Source of the DNA: Zhengitettix transpicula
Lineage: Eukaryota > Arthropoda > Insecta > Orthoptera > Tetrigidae
Assembly: GCA_037074705.1 (NCBI GenBank)
Contig: CM073591.1
Span: forward strand, 134,857,032-134,921,031
Length of the DNA: 64,000 bases
Direction: 5' to 3'
This document shows, in pieces, positions 33,801 to 46,290 of the stretch; position 1 is the stretch's first letter, and the number at the start of each line of letters is the position of its first letter. A program made the position numbers and the translations under genes. A model generated the notes under the pieces. It did no database searches. It was not told where the DNA came from and saw only the letters and a list, made by a program, of their open reading frames with translations.

Positions 33801-35012
33801 TGAGGGTTGTTTGATAAGTATGGTAAAAATGTAACAAAAATGTTTGTTTATTACAAACTTACTATATTCCTTTACATAGACTCCTTCCTTGGCTATACAC
33901 TTGGCCCAGCCAGTTTACAATTTTTTCAACCCATCATAAAAATAGGTTATGTCAAACTCTGCAAAATACTCTGTCACGGTCTCGATCACTTCTTCATTTG
34001 ATGAAAATTTCTTACCACCAAGCCAAATTTTCAAGTCCGGGAACAAAAAGAATTCACTTAGTGCTTGGTCTGGTGAATAGGATGGATGAGAAACCAATTA
34101 GAATTCAAACTTGTACAATTTCGCCATGGAGACTGCTGTTGTGAGAGCTAATGCATTGTCCTGGTGAAACAGCACTTTCTTTTGCACCAATCAGCATGTT
34201 TAAAAGGATCCAACAAAGCAGCATAATAGAGTTCAGTTATGGTTGTACTCCTTTCCAAGAAATCTATGAATATTCTGAGAATCCAAAAAGACAGTGGCCA
34301 TCACCTTTCCAGCCGACAAAATGGTCTTCGCCGATTTCGGTGCACTTTCACCTTTATTTGTCCATTTTTTTAAAATTTTAATTTGGTCTCTGAAGTGTAG
34401 TGATGGATCTAAGTTTCATGATTGGCTACGAATCTGCACAAAATTCCTTGTGTATTACTCCAAAACATGGCTAGATTCTGAGTTGAAAGGTTTTTCCGAA
34501 TCTGTTTTTGGTCCAAATACAACAGTCGTGGCACCCATCGCGCACAAAGCTTTTTCATGGGCAGTGTTTCGTGGAGAATGAAATGAACTGGCTCTGTTGA
34601 AAAGCCTACGGCATCAAGTACTTCACGGACCTTTAGTCTGCGATCTTCCATTAAGATAAAGTGAACTTTTTCCTGAGTGGTGACCTCTATTAGGTGAACT
34701 CGTTTAAACTCATTAATCCAGAAGTAAATGATCTCCAATTCTGGTACGCAGTCCACATGAACGTCACCCTATACGGTTTTGAAATGTCCAATCCTTCAAA
34801 TGAAAGTGTTTAATAACTGCGCGAAATCAGTTTTTTTCTATGGTGTCCGCCATGTTACATTATAGAAGGCTGCCAACAATAAAGTACGACTGGCATACGT
34901 TTAAAACTTTTAGGAATATCTTTGAAACGATCATGATTACCAACAATGGCGCGAAAGTGAAAAATTTCCCACTCTTTCATAAATATTTACCATACTTATT
35001 GAACAACCCTAG
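33801..35012 (-). mobile_element. Mariner transposon, full length but inactive
   Basis: The 1,212-bp element is flanked by TA on both sides (33799-33800 and 35013-35014). The inverted ends match over roughly 26 bases with a few differences: AGGGTTGTTTGATAAGTATG on the left and, on the opposite strand, AGGGTTGTTCAATAAGTATG on the right. Length and ends are those of an intact mariner. The transposase inside, on the minus strand, is broken. Confidence 0.92.
33850..34853 (-). pseudogene. Mariner transposase pseudogene
   Basis: It starts near MADTIEKN at 34853. The HTH region is followed by EDRRLKVREVLDAVGFS and MKKLCARWVPRLLYLDQK. The first catalytic motif reads VANHET-stop, where DETW is expected: the aspartate codon has become CAT and the tryptophan a TAG stop. 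The second, FHQDNA, is intact. The third reads SPDQALSEFFLFP, where the usual catalytic D of PSDYFLF is replaced by E. KIWLGGKKFSSNEEVIE follows near the C-terminus. There are several stops and frameshifts. By family knowledge it is a cut-and-paste DD34D transposase of about 345 residues, now dead. Confidence 0.92.
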
Positions 35013-35014
35013 TA

Positions 35015-36320
35015 AAGTAGTTGTTACCGAATTATCTCTACTATTAATTGATAAGTCGTGAGTGAAGAAGCCTTTTAAATAATAATCTGTAGATAAATTA
35101 TTTTCATCCTAAATAAAGCCATACATTTGTCATACATTATAGATTTAACTCCAAACAAGCTTTGAATGTTTATTCAACTTTCAACACGATTACGAAGTCA
35201 AATCTAATCGAAGGATCGCATTCTCAGCAGTTCAAAAATATTTGTTTTTTGCATATAATTGCAAAGAAACTGCTTTATCTTAATTTTATTTCTGCGGTTT
35301 AGTAAATGTAGTTTAATTTGAGTATTCATGAAACATTTTATTCACCAGTAATAATAATAACGATATTTTTACAATAAAAGGATCATATAGCTACAAAAAG
35401 TTAAAAAAACAGTGGAAGATAAGTGAATCGCGAATATAGCTCCTGGTTTTTGAATACTCATGGTATTACTTACTGAGTTAAAGATTGTTCAGGTAAATTC
35501 TATCTCGCCGCAGAGCTTCACCACTGCGTATCAAAACAGAAAACGAACGTAAAAATATTATCAATGTGTAATATGACGGCAACTAACGTAGCGTAAAATC
35601 TATGCTACTGTATCGCATTCTCCACAACCTCGGAACCATAGAAAGATAATATTATATATGGCGAGGGGACTGGAGATCTCCGCAAGTTTCGATGAAAACA
35701 AAAAATATATATTGAAATCAAGAATAAAAAGACAAAAATCTTAGATTCACATTTGTACACCGCGGAACGGCGGCCGAAGCTCGTCATTTGAGGTTCAACG
35801 CAGAAAAAAAGCCGGGAACTTTTCGAAGATTCCCGAGTTTGAACGATGCGTAACACGAGCAATTCTCGACACTTTATTTAGAAGGCTGGAAATAGTTTTG
35901 TATTAAATTGTTTTAGACTTTATGACTTAACTGAACTTTACGAATTCAGTGGCGAAAAATAGTTACTAATAAAACGCTAGATAATATTTATGTTTTGTTG
36001 TGTGCAATAATTCGAAATTCACGCGAGCGATGCTGTGTTTAAGAGTTAGTTTTAAATTTGAATAGTATATATGTTCATCGTTGTATTTATTATATCACTG
36101 TGAATAAAAAACTAAATAAACTAGTTTAAGGTATGCTGATATTGCTATGGTAAGAGTAAATTTTGCCATAAAAATAACTCATGTATTTTATGTTTTATGG
36201 AGAGTTGGATCAGTACTGAACACAATTTCAGTCACTGTTGTTGACACTATCATGGCAGAATATGTCTCATCAGTAATGACTACTTTACACATTTTTAAAA
36301 AGTTTAATGCAGGATAAATA
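35015..36320. other. Intronic stretch
   Basis: Mostly AT-rich. About 35600-35870 has a GC-richer unique block (ACCGCGGAACGGCGGCCGAAG) open on the minus strand for 85 codons without a recognisable domain. Nothing firm. Confidence 0.35.
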
Positions 36321-36323
36321 AAC

Positions 36324-36546
36324 GCCTGCCGACCTCCTGTGGTGAAGGGGACAACGTTGCTGTCTCGCCACACAGAGGTTCCAGGTTCGAATCCGGCGAG
36401 GGCATGGACGCTTGTGTGCGCGTTTCCATACTGATAAATTACCGTAAATCAGTTCCACGACAGAGATAACATGCAAGTGAGTATCTAATGAGTCGCTGAT
36501 GACCTGAGCGGTTGATACGACTGTAAATAAATAATTTAAAAAAATT
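36324..36546 (+). mobile_element. tRNA-derived SINE
   Basis: A tRNA-like head contains an A-box-like GTGGTGAAGGG and a B box GGTTCGAATCC (about 36383-36393). A body follows with CAGTTCCACGACAGAGATAA and ATGAGTCGCTGATGACCTGA, and it ends CTGTAAATAAATAA plus an A-rich tail. It is the same family as 49740-49938, including GGGGGCATGG/GAGGGCATGG after the B box and the GAGTCGCT and TGTAAATAAAT blocks. Flanks AATAAACG and AATTAACG may be a weak target duplication. Confidence 0.8.
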
Positions 36547-39500
36547 AACGTTTGTAATATTTTGAACGAATGAAAATGCCACAATGTCCACTAACCGTAA
36601 TTCTTTAAAATTAATATTTATATTTAATCTTTTCATATAAAGAAAAAAAATGTTATAATAAGGTATTTTAGTAATTAAATATGACTGCAAATAAAATATC
36701 ATCAGTTATATTAGATTCGTATTTTTTCCTTAATTGTGTTTAGGTACATTAAATACATTATGGACTGCTGATAGAATGCTTCTAACCAATTATAACGGAT
36801 ATTCCACCATAAGTTGGACAAAATTTGACATTGAATAAGTAATGACTATTTTGTATGTAGATTGTACGATGATATTGGGTAATGTTTCCAGAATTGGATA
36901 CACTAATATTTCTCCTTCCCCATAACAAATATTATCTCAATTTAATTGTATTACATTTATAAGTCATTTCTGACATCCTTCCTGACAGGTAAAAAACTAG
37001 TAATAATTTATGAAGACGTTGTTAGTGTATGGACTTAAAAATTATCTTTGAAACAACGTTTTGAAAGTTTGGAGCGTATTGTAAATTGAAGTTTATTTAT
37101 TTACATTTACTGGTAAAAAATGTGTCATAACGTGCAAATGTAAAGGAAGAGAGAAGTTTATACCTTTCTTGTCTTCAAGCGCCACATTTCTCTTCACTGT
37201 TACTTTTCTAACTCACGAACATTATTGGAAGCCTATTTCGGTGAAACTGCGCACAGAAAACTGAGTACAGGCGAGGAATAGTTAAAACTTTAGGGTTTGT
37301 GGACACATGCAAACTCAGGAGAGTCATATAAGTGGCTTTGATGTTTTATCTCGCCGCATGTACGGTATTAAAGAAGATTACTCTACGTAAACACATTATT
37401 TTACAGACAGCGGCTATTGTCATATACGAGATAAAAGTGCGAAGAGCCTGTAATACGTTGTCAATACTTTAACTTGTATTCTAATTTTGTCAAGTTTGCA
37501 AAGAAAGTTTAAAACTGACAATTCTGAAGAACATTGTTTTAACGGCGAAGGAACCGCATTTTAATTAAAATGTCTAATTTCATAATCTAAAATATAGTAT
37601 TAAAAGGTGTATAATAAATTACTGTTATCAATCTCGTGTATCTTTCTCATTACATTTTACATTTTAAATCGAATGTGTATGACAATAGATTGCTGAGATT
37701 AGAAAGAGCATTAAAATCTATTCATGGGCAACAAATATAATATTAAAAAACAAAAACGAAGTTCTGTTAGTCAACGAATATTAGTAGTAAGTTGAAAATA
37801 TATGCCGGCAGTAATAATATTTAAATACGCAGAGAAATTAGAAATTTTCTTGATAAATTAGAGTATGGGTTAATATCACTAATACCATAATTTTCTAGAT
37901 ACGAAAATTTTTTCTGTAGTTCTTATTTTCTCCTTCATGTCAATACATACGGCACCGAAAAATTCGGGTTTACCTAAGATTGAGTAAATGACCAAAAAAT
38001 AAAAACATTCCTTCATTTATGGATAATACACATGATTTTAAGATTCATTTAGAAAGAATTACGCACAGATCTATCATATTTACGGAGATATATGCAAATC
38101 ATTACAAATCCCATAACACCACAAAAATGTGAGGATGTTTCCTTCATTTAACTCTTAAAAACCTTGACAAATCGTCTTGCACAAACACTGTGTGCATTTG
38201 AGATCAGGTTTCTAAGTGCTGAATGAATTAAACAAAATTCAGTATAGTGCGCATTCTCATTATCAATGTGACGGCTTCGCGACCTGCTTGGTGATCTTTT
38301 AAATCAAACTTAGCCAAAGAAAAGTTTCAATTTTAAGGGAAAATAGCGAACAGTTTATTAAATATTTTGCGTGTTTAATAATATTCTTTCACCGATTCCC
38401 GATAAAAATTAATGCATTGTTTATGATTGTTATAGCGAATGGGGCTAATAACTTGACCACGGAAAATTTTCTGGCAGATAGTTCACTTTATAATTGCGTA
38501 CTTTGTGGAAATTGGATATTTTACGGAACATGAATCAAAAACATAAATCAAATACTGGAGCAGTCCGCATCAGGGCAGTATCAGATACGAATTTACCCTG
38601 AATCTAAAAGTACTTTATTCAAAAATCGATCAAGACCTTGTGAAAAATTACATATATATTCCATATAATGATTTAACTATTTATTCAAGATAATTAAAAT
38701 TATATTCACAGTTTTATATTGCTCATTTCTTATCCCATATGAAAATATAAATAAATCGAAAAATGACCAAAAGAATATATATATTTTTCCCCTTAAGGAT
38801 CTTGGCCTACCACCGAGACGACTGCCAGACTGACACATTCTGGAACGTGGTCAGAGTGTCGATTCTTCCACAGCCTTAACCCCAGAATATTAAATATTAA
38901 TTACATTAAAAATAGAATTGATAACCGATTTAATAAAAGTAACCAAACATACATGTAACCATAAAATAAGGAATTTTATAACCTGCTTTTTATAATGGCA
39001 TATTTACACCTAAATAAGTAAAATATTTTAAATATCGTGGAAACAACGAAGTTAAATTTGGATTAAATTCCGATTATAAGAACGATACATAAGACATATA
39101 AAAGGAAAAATACTGATAGACAATCAAACGGGCGTTATTTATAATATTGATTTTAATATTGTGATTAAAACTATATCGGTTATATGTATACTAATATCGG
39201 TACAACTATTTATAACTATATAAATGAAAACAGACGTAAAATTAATACACATACTACACTGTCTTTGATCCACTTAAATCTAAAATCCCGTAACAGATTA
39301 GAGCAAAACAAAAATTTTGCATAAGAGACTGGATAATTTATCAATAAAATCACTAAATTCAATACATATAGATTTTATTTTTAATAATTATATATATATA
39401 TATATAGTCAAAAACAATAAAGATATGAATTTTAATAGATGAATCTGATGAAGCATCTAAGCATATAGAATATATGATAAGTTCAAGTTTTCAAAAATGA

Positions 39501-40080
39501 CATTATTTTCAATATTGAAATTTAAAGTCGATAAATATATATTTGAATTGCATATATATTACAACTTATATACTGCAGATATAAATTAATTAGACTGGGA
39601 AATCGAGTTATAAATATTACCAACAATTTTTTTAAAAAAACGTAATAAAATACTGTTACGTAAAAATGGATGAAGATTGACGTTGCATCCGGACCGTAGG
39701 TACGCAGTCATATTGTATAACTGGCAATCCGTAAGACTGACACGTTTCATATGTAAAACTCAAAATTTAAATGATATTGCGAAGGAATAAATATTTTATT
39801 TATACAAATAGTTTAATTATAAAATTACGTATGTCATTTGATAAAAATATTTGACAAATAATTTTATATATATATGATTTTTTAAATTTTAATTGTGATA
39901 ATAAATTTTTTTATGTATAAATAATTCTGAAAATATTGCCGAAAGCACAGGAATAATTCAAAATTAAATAATTTTAAAAATTATGAATTAGTTCTTTTAC
40001 AAATTGTGACTGATTAAAACAGTTGGGGATAAGATATAAACAAAATAATTGTTTAATAAACAAGATACAAGAAGTTAAAA
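36547..40080. other. AT-rich intronic stretch
   Basis: No gene or transposon was recognised. A small TA repeat lies at 39389-39406. The part at 37140-37440 is a little richer in G and C, without further evidence. Confidence 0.4.
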
Positions 40081-40580
40081 TAACTTACCATTCACTTACG
40101 TTACGAAATACACTGTTATTAATGTGCGCTACTGGACCGAATGATTCTGTCAGCAAACTGCATCCAAAATCCCACCAGAAACAAATGACCCCTCCCTAGG
40201 AGAGGAAATTGCTTGTAACGATATTCATTACCATTCGCCTTCTCCACTCGTAACGGGGCCCCGCCCTATTAACTGTCACCGCGACTGTGTGCGTTGCCAA
40301 AATTTTACTGTCACCAGCAGCGGAGTTTACCATTCGACTGAGTACGTGGCACATAATCAGCTTAAGTACTGCACTTAAGACGCGTCTTCAGCGCGTTCAA
40401 ATGGAGGATTGTCAGAGATTTACTTCTCAACTCCTCTCCGTAGCTTCAGTAATGAGGAGGATTGAAGCCACCGCCTGTCCTGAATGTACATTTCGCTTTC
40501 TAGAGCTCTTAAAATGGGTCATATCTTGTTCTATAATTATTAACATAACACTGTCAATAGTGTCAGAGTTAACATGGTGA
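40081..40580. other. GC-richer intronic island
   Basis: Contains GTAACGGGGCCCCGCCC near 40250 and a 97-codon plus-strand frame (40287-40580) with no recognisable domain. No splice pair is obvious. A regulatory island is possible. Confidence 0.3.
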
Positions 40581-41015
40581 TTAAAAGATTTCGAATGATC
40601 TCATCAATTTATAAGAGAATTCCAATATGAAAAGTATCAACCTTGCCAATCTTCACAGCCGTGACCAATATTTGTAGTTTAGGCAGTAGCTTGTCATTGG
40701 AATATTGAAAACATGTCTTTATGATTTTCATAAGCATTAAAATCTTCAATTTCTGATTTTTTTACAATAATTTTCTTAATCTCATGTTGATGTTTTTATA
40801 TCATACCAAATTACATTACTGGATGAATCACAGAACGTCAGAATCACCCTTATAACCGAAGAGCAACTATTCATGGTATGAAGTTAACATGTATATTATA
40901 AATAGCTCGGCAAACGGAACATAAGTCAAAATATTCAAACTGGTGTATACCAAAATTGATCAATAGAATTCGAATCATGAATTCGTTATTACCCTCATTT
41001 AGATTTTTAATGGAG

Positions 41016-41101
41016 TGATATGCGACACGCACGATGTAGATAGCCGTCGTTACACAGTCGTGAAAGCATATGACGAACTGATATGCGATCCGCACGATAT
41101 A
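41016..41101. repeat. Short direct repeat
   Basis: TGATATGCGACACGCACGAT at about 41017 and TGATATGCGATCCGCACGAT at about 41078 are close direct copies. They flank a 40-base segment ending TCGTGAAAGCATATGACGAAC. Origin unknown. Confidence 0.6.
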
Positions 41102-41450
41102 AAAAATAAACTACAGAAGTTGAGGTTCAGTTAATGTAGTTCCCGTCCTCACTGATACAGACTGTCCGCCAGGTACAAATTCCCCCAATTTTCAACTGAT
41201 GCCGCTTCAAAAGGGTATCGATTTCGTGTTAAGTGAAATCATGCCATAAACATTCACATTAAAACATATAAATCCCCAAAAGTGTAGTTTTTATTATTAA
41301 ATATTCTTAATATTTTATTTACCTTGCAAATATAGTGTAATCCTAAAAGGTTAATCGGGTCTCAAACAACTATGTAATCGGTAGTGTGAGGCCTACATAT
41401 CTGGTTAATACATGAAATAATGCCTAAACTCACCAAGTTTCAGGTACATA

Positions 41451-42040
41451 CTACAAATTTTCAACGGGTGCTCCCTTGCCCACATGACACACGCCCAAGC
41501 GGAAATAAAGTCCGACCAATACCTTCATCAGCATCTGCCTGCCAATGAACATGAGGTAAATAAAAGATGTCCTTCACTAACCCGCACAGGAAGAAATCAT
41601 ATGGCGTGAGAGTATTATACCTGGAGGTCATGCGAACACAGCCAAATCAGTGTCAACAATCTCAATCCAGCCATATGGCGGTTCAGCGTTGAAAAAGTCT
41701 CATATCATGTTATACAGTAGTATTGACCCGTCTTTTTGGACGTCTGGGAGTCAGAAGCCTGATGTGCGAATAACTACAACTAGAACATATCCAGATAGAT
41801 GTCCCTTTTGAAATCTGCTCATTGTATAACAAGGGTCTATATAATTTTGTTTGTGACATGACAAAGAAGACATTGACTTTCCGTGAATCCCTTTCCGTCC
41901 CCTTTAAATGGAGCAATTCTGAACCCTCACATTGTGACGATTTACTTTTCCCTACTGATGCAAACTTTGGTGGCCTGGCGCTTCTTTTCGTTTTACCGTC
42001 CGAATGCCGTATCAGTTGAACACTTCGCATATTTCAGCAC
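41451..42040 (-). pseudogene. Tc1/mariner-type transposase pseudogene, C-terminal half
   Basis: Blocks are readable on the minus strand in changing frames. SRKVNVFFVMSQTKLYRPLL corresponds to the KVNVFCA...GPFFF region of a widespread arthropod Tc1/mariner-related DDE transposase. LPDVQKDG lies where the second catalytic D normally sits. PPYGWIEI follows, then LTPYDFFLCGLVKD, which holds the third catalytic D. The end LGVCHVGKGAPVENL-stop matches the usual DVCRVTxGAHIEHL C-terminus, with the stop at 41451-41453. Multiple frameshifts make it inactive. It is a different lineage from the mariner at 33801. Terminal repeats were not found. Confidence 0.75.
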
Positions 42041-42640
42041 ACAAAACCCTTTTTCCAGGACTCTTACCATGTTATAAAATGACCTTCAGTACTTGATAAT
42101 TTTGAATGATGCTGCCATCTGAAGTACGTGTCTGAAACATGTTGACGTTCTGCATCCTTTCATGTATGAATCATCATTGTACTACCAAAGATATTGTTTT
42201 TTGAAACCCTACCAACATTTTAGGTTTAATCTGTACATTTATTCATTTAATAAAATGCTTTTCACTTAAATTTTATTTTCAAAATTATTATTATTGTCTA
42301 TAGTTATTAAAAAACGGAAACGCTGCCTTCCATGTTCCTATAAAGACGTCCTAAAATAAGGGAAATCTTTTTCAAATACGGAAATAAACTTATTTAACCA
42401 ACCTATCTCCTAGTTGTGCATGGACAAAATGGTTTTCAGCACTGGAGTTCAACTACTTCTGATAAAATCTGATTGGTTGCTTAAATCGAGGGCATGCTAA
42501 TGCAGAGTAGTATTTTGAATCTCAATAAAATATCTACACGTTTGTAGTTTCAAAATATGTTAATATGGTTTTATTACGTTTCACTTCAGCTTAGTTTGAA
42601 GTAAAATTTTGGGTAAAATTGTCTTACGGTTCCAGCCAAA
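42041..42640. other. Intronic stretch
   Basis: May include the remaining N-terminal part and end of the decayed transposon at 41451-42040, but no motif is readable. Confidence 0.3.
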
Positions 42641-42930
42641 TTCATTCGTCGAAATTACGCTACGTTTCGTTGATCGTCCACGCCATCATCTTCTGGCGGA
42701 GTACCGAGTGTGAGTTTGAGTTCTAATTGCGGTAATATCTACGGGGAGGAGATACGCTTGTCTCTGGTTGTTTGGAAAGGACCTACGGGAACCGCTCCCG
42801 ATTTTTTTTCTGAGGGCCTGGGTTCACATCTTTGGCAGCAGCGGTACTTGTCTTTCGGTAACCGTTACCTTCATCCGCCGGTTGTCTCTCAAAACAGGTC
42901 TTGATTCACCGGCCATGTAGACCCGATGAT
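42641..42930 (-). repeat. Penelope-like UTR-type repeat with ribozyme-like motif
   Basis: On the minus strand, CAGAAGA is followed by TGAT...ATCA (a possible 4-bp stem II) and then GAAACGTAGC at about 42659-42697. This resembles a decayed hammerhead with the CUGANGA box changed at one base and two extra bases before GAAA. The GC-rich block upstream on that strand (42720-42900) has no recognised protein. Classification rests on the motif only. Confidence 0.3.
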
Positions 42931-45900
42931 ACACTGAGTCTCTGTTCGACAGCTTGATCTCCATTCTGAGTAGGATCGCAACCAGGATGATGCTTTTCCA
43001 AAAACTTCTTGCAAGGTCCAGTATATTCGTTTTTATTGTGGTCCTCATTAGGGCGTATTCAGCAATTGGGGAATTTTGTCGGTTGTTTAACTTGATTCAT
43101 CTTTCGGATTCCATACTCCTTTTCACAATTGTTCTCATAGTTTACCCCATGTATTTTGAGCCACATTCGCTAGGAATCGTATAAACATCTAGATAAATCC
43201 TTAGTCTTTGGTGGGAAGAAAACTTACGAGTTTCCTGTCTGATCGAAAACAGTTCTTGTGTAAAATTTAGCACTAATTTTGCTGCTATTAGCAGTGATAT
43301 TACCAGAAAAGTGTATTTTCCACTTGTTGCTGGTTCTTTGTCGTTCTTCTTTGTCCCCTTATTTACTTATGAATTTGGTAATCTGAGTACGAATCGGCTC
43401 GAAATTTATTTTTCTTAGATAATGAATTTCTACCGGCAGGTTTCCGCCGTATGGTATAGTACGGGCTCTACATACCAAGTGACTTAAAACTATCTCGCGA
43501 GGCGAAAACACGGCTGGAATCCCGAGAGAATTTTTTTAAAAATAATTATTTATAGTCGCATTAACTTCTGTGGTCATTAGCGTCCGATTAGTTAGAAATG
43601 CTCAATAATGTTTACAGTTGAATAGAATTTTAAAATACATATATCATTGTGAACAATACTTTAAAATTTGTAACTTTGGAGCATCCACTGTTTTGTGGAT
43701 TTATGTACACGTATATACCTATCGCTGAGCAAAATACTCTCCAGGACACTTTAGGGGGAATTTCCCGGGGAGTGAAAGACAGTCGATTTTCTGTTACCTA
43801 ATCTGATTGGATCAGACTGCCCTCTATGATTCGTTTGGGCCCGAAAGTTGTCTGAAAATCGAATAATACACTATTTCCTCTCTAATATTTGGAGGACGAA
43901 GAGACTCTCTACACTATGCAATGTTACAAGAGTTTCTGGGATTTCGCGACAGGAGCAGAAGGTCCGCTCTATGTAATATCGGGCCGGGAATTCTCCTTCC
44001 AGGAAACTCATACCCGAATAAGTAATTGTATTACAAGTGAACTGCACTTCATACAACCTGAGAATATTTCTTATATTTATCAAAATAATAATATGGGATT
44101 CTTATGATGGAAATACTGAAGCTACATTTATGAGAATAGAATAACTGACAGGGCTGTGAAGGAGAGGATATTTGTGAAGAACAATTTGGCTGTGGAGTTT
44201 CATAAAGCTATCATATTTGATGCGACTGATCATGATGAAACTGCTCTCACCAAATCATGCGGGTTGGGTGATGCCACTGAAACGTATATTATAATAGCTC
44301 AGTATAATCGAGGGCGCATCCTTAAACTTAAATTAAACGAAATTAGATTTACGCAGAGCTTGAATTTTTTTTAATGTAGTATAGGCTTCGCTTAAAACTA
44401 AATAATCATGGAATTCTAGACCTACGTGAATTTTTCAACGATGAGACTATCACTATATGTGGTTTAATATACAGAATTATACGTTATCACCAACCTACTA
44501 CCCATATCAATCTTCTTAGAAGGATATTTTTCACTGGTATGTTAGAATGAAGCGTCACAGGAGTCAGCAAAGTGGATAATGACGAAAGCTCTCTGAATAG
44601 CATGCTTGAATAATCAACGAACAGACGGTTTTAAAAATCAACTTAATTTCCATACCATTAAAGTAAATGTATTATCATGACGTATCGATGGTCACGTATA
44701 ATCGGTAATAGTGAAAATTAATTAGAATTAACCGTCAAATGATACTAAATTATGAAATTGAAGCCTACTTGAAAACTTCCAAAAAACAGTTAATTGAGAT
44801 AAAAAATGTTATGTAGTTCACAGCGTTGACATGAGCCCAGATGGTAACAGACACTCAGTTTGATTTAGCGAGAATAAACAGTATATAATTCGAAACGAAC
44901 TTTTATGTCGCGTTGCACTTGTCAAAAAACAGTGGATGAAAGAGTGGCTTGTAAAAAAGTTGAGCGCTTCTCACTTGTAATGACAAGCTACCAGCAATGT
45001 AATACAGTGAGAGACCTCAGCCATAATGAAATATGTATGTGCTCTATCGATTCCCCAACTGTCGAGTCCACGATGCTAATGAACGAGCGGACATTGAAAT
45101 GCGGGAAAACGCCAATTGAACTGGCGCTTACTTGGCGGTCGAGAAATCACAAAACAGCACCAAACCTATCGCAACTACAAACTGTTTCATAATTAACATG
45201 TTAATGGCGACTGGACGGAACATTTCACCTGAGCTTATTTCAGTGCATCGAATTTTCATTAACGCTTTGAAGCTGCATAAAAGCAATAATCTGTTACACG
45301 ATTTTAGAATTAATAATTACAGTCGCCGGAAGAAATAACGGGGGCCATTTCTAAATTATGACACATAATCCTACATGGTTATTTTATAGGTAAAAATACA
45401 AATGATAATAATATATAACTTAATGAAAGTATCCATGTTCCTTTTATCTATTTTTAGACCGATAAGAAACCTGAGTAGTATCGAGATATAACCACTTCTT
45501 AGCTGCCTAATATTTCGTGTGTGTTCGTGTTTGTTCAATTAACTACTGCTACTCTAAGAATATTAAATGAGAAGAGATCTGTATTGACAACAGTTTAAGT
45601 GAAAGGCAGTCTGGGTCGCATCCTGAGGAAAAATTTCTTACTGCACGAAAATATTGAAGAACACATGAATTAAGTTACAGGTTGTGGAATAAGAGTGTAG
45701 CTAATATACGACTTGAAGGGAGAAAGGAGAAGAATACATTGGGTGATGAAGGAAGAAGTTAAGAATACGGCTAGATGGAGAAACGAAATTGCGGATCAAA
45801 TTCAAGGACCTTCCAGTAGCCACAACAATTACAAGTACTAATAACTCAAACTGTAAAATACTTCAATTTTTTATGATCGTTAATTTGAATAACTATTAAT

Positions 45901-46015
45901 TACTATTAATTTTAAAAATATTCTGTAGTTAATATTCGGATAAAAATTAATAGAAATTGTTTTCTCATATATGGAAAATACAGCTCATCAAAACTGATGA
46001 TTAAGAGCAAAAAGT
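42931..46015. other. Intronic stretch
   Basis: No gene was recognised. The open frames around 43889-44107, 44156-44374 and 44905-45192 show no domain and no convincing splice context. The 43545-43590 segment shares GTGGTCATTAGCGTCC with 12758. The 45640-45830 segment (ending RWRNEIADQIQGPSSS in one frame) could be a LINE scrap, but is too short to claim. Confidence 0.35.
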
Positions 46016-46290
46016 TAATAATTAGATTAATTAGATAAATACAGCCAAAATTAAGTGATGATATAAACATCACACAACGATTCTGGAATCCTTGTTCTTT
46101 TCGTCAGGTGATCAGAACGAAAAACACAAGAGCCAGGAGCGACACAACCGCAGTTTACAGTTGAAAAACTCAACTCTTGTTTTTTTCAATCACCTGACGA
46201 AAGGTACAAAGATTCCTACAAATTATATACTTGTATTTATAACATAACTTAATTTTGTCTGTATTTCGCTATTTCATATAATTATTATAA
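46016..46290. repeat. Palindromic MITE, copy B
   Basis: The ends match the arms of copy A at 19651-19765: TAATAATTAGAT and AAAATTAAGTGATGATATAA on the left, CTTAATTTTGTCTGTATTTC and TATAATTATTA on the right. Inside, a second inverted pair (TTTTCGTCAGGTGAT near 46101 and ATCACCTGACGAAA near 46190) encloses about 75 bases. The flank ATCGACGTATTATATTCTCA is the inverted counterpart of the flank of copy A. Copy A looks like a deletion of copy B to near the arms. Confidence 0.75.

Noticed and set aside
39430..39480. Hammerhead box CTGATGAAGC
   Set aside because: No GAAAC box follows at a suitable distance. Similar isolated boxes at 20.6, 23.7, 31.5 and 57.2 kb were dismissed for the same reason.
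44905..45192. A 95-codon cysteine-containing small protein gene
   Set aside because: No recognisable motif, promoter or splice context, and a frame of this length is not unusual in 64 kb.
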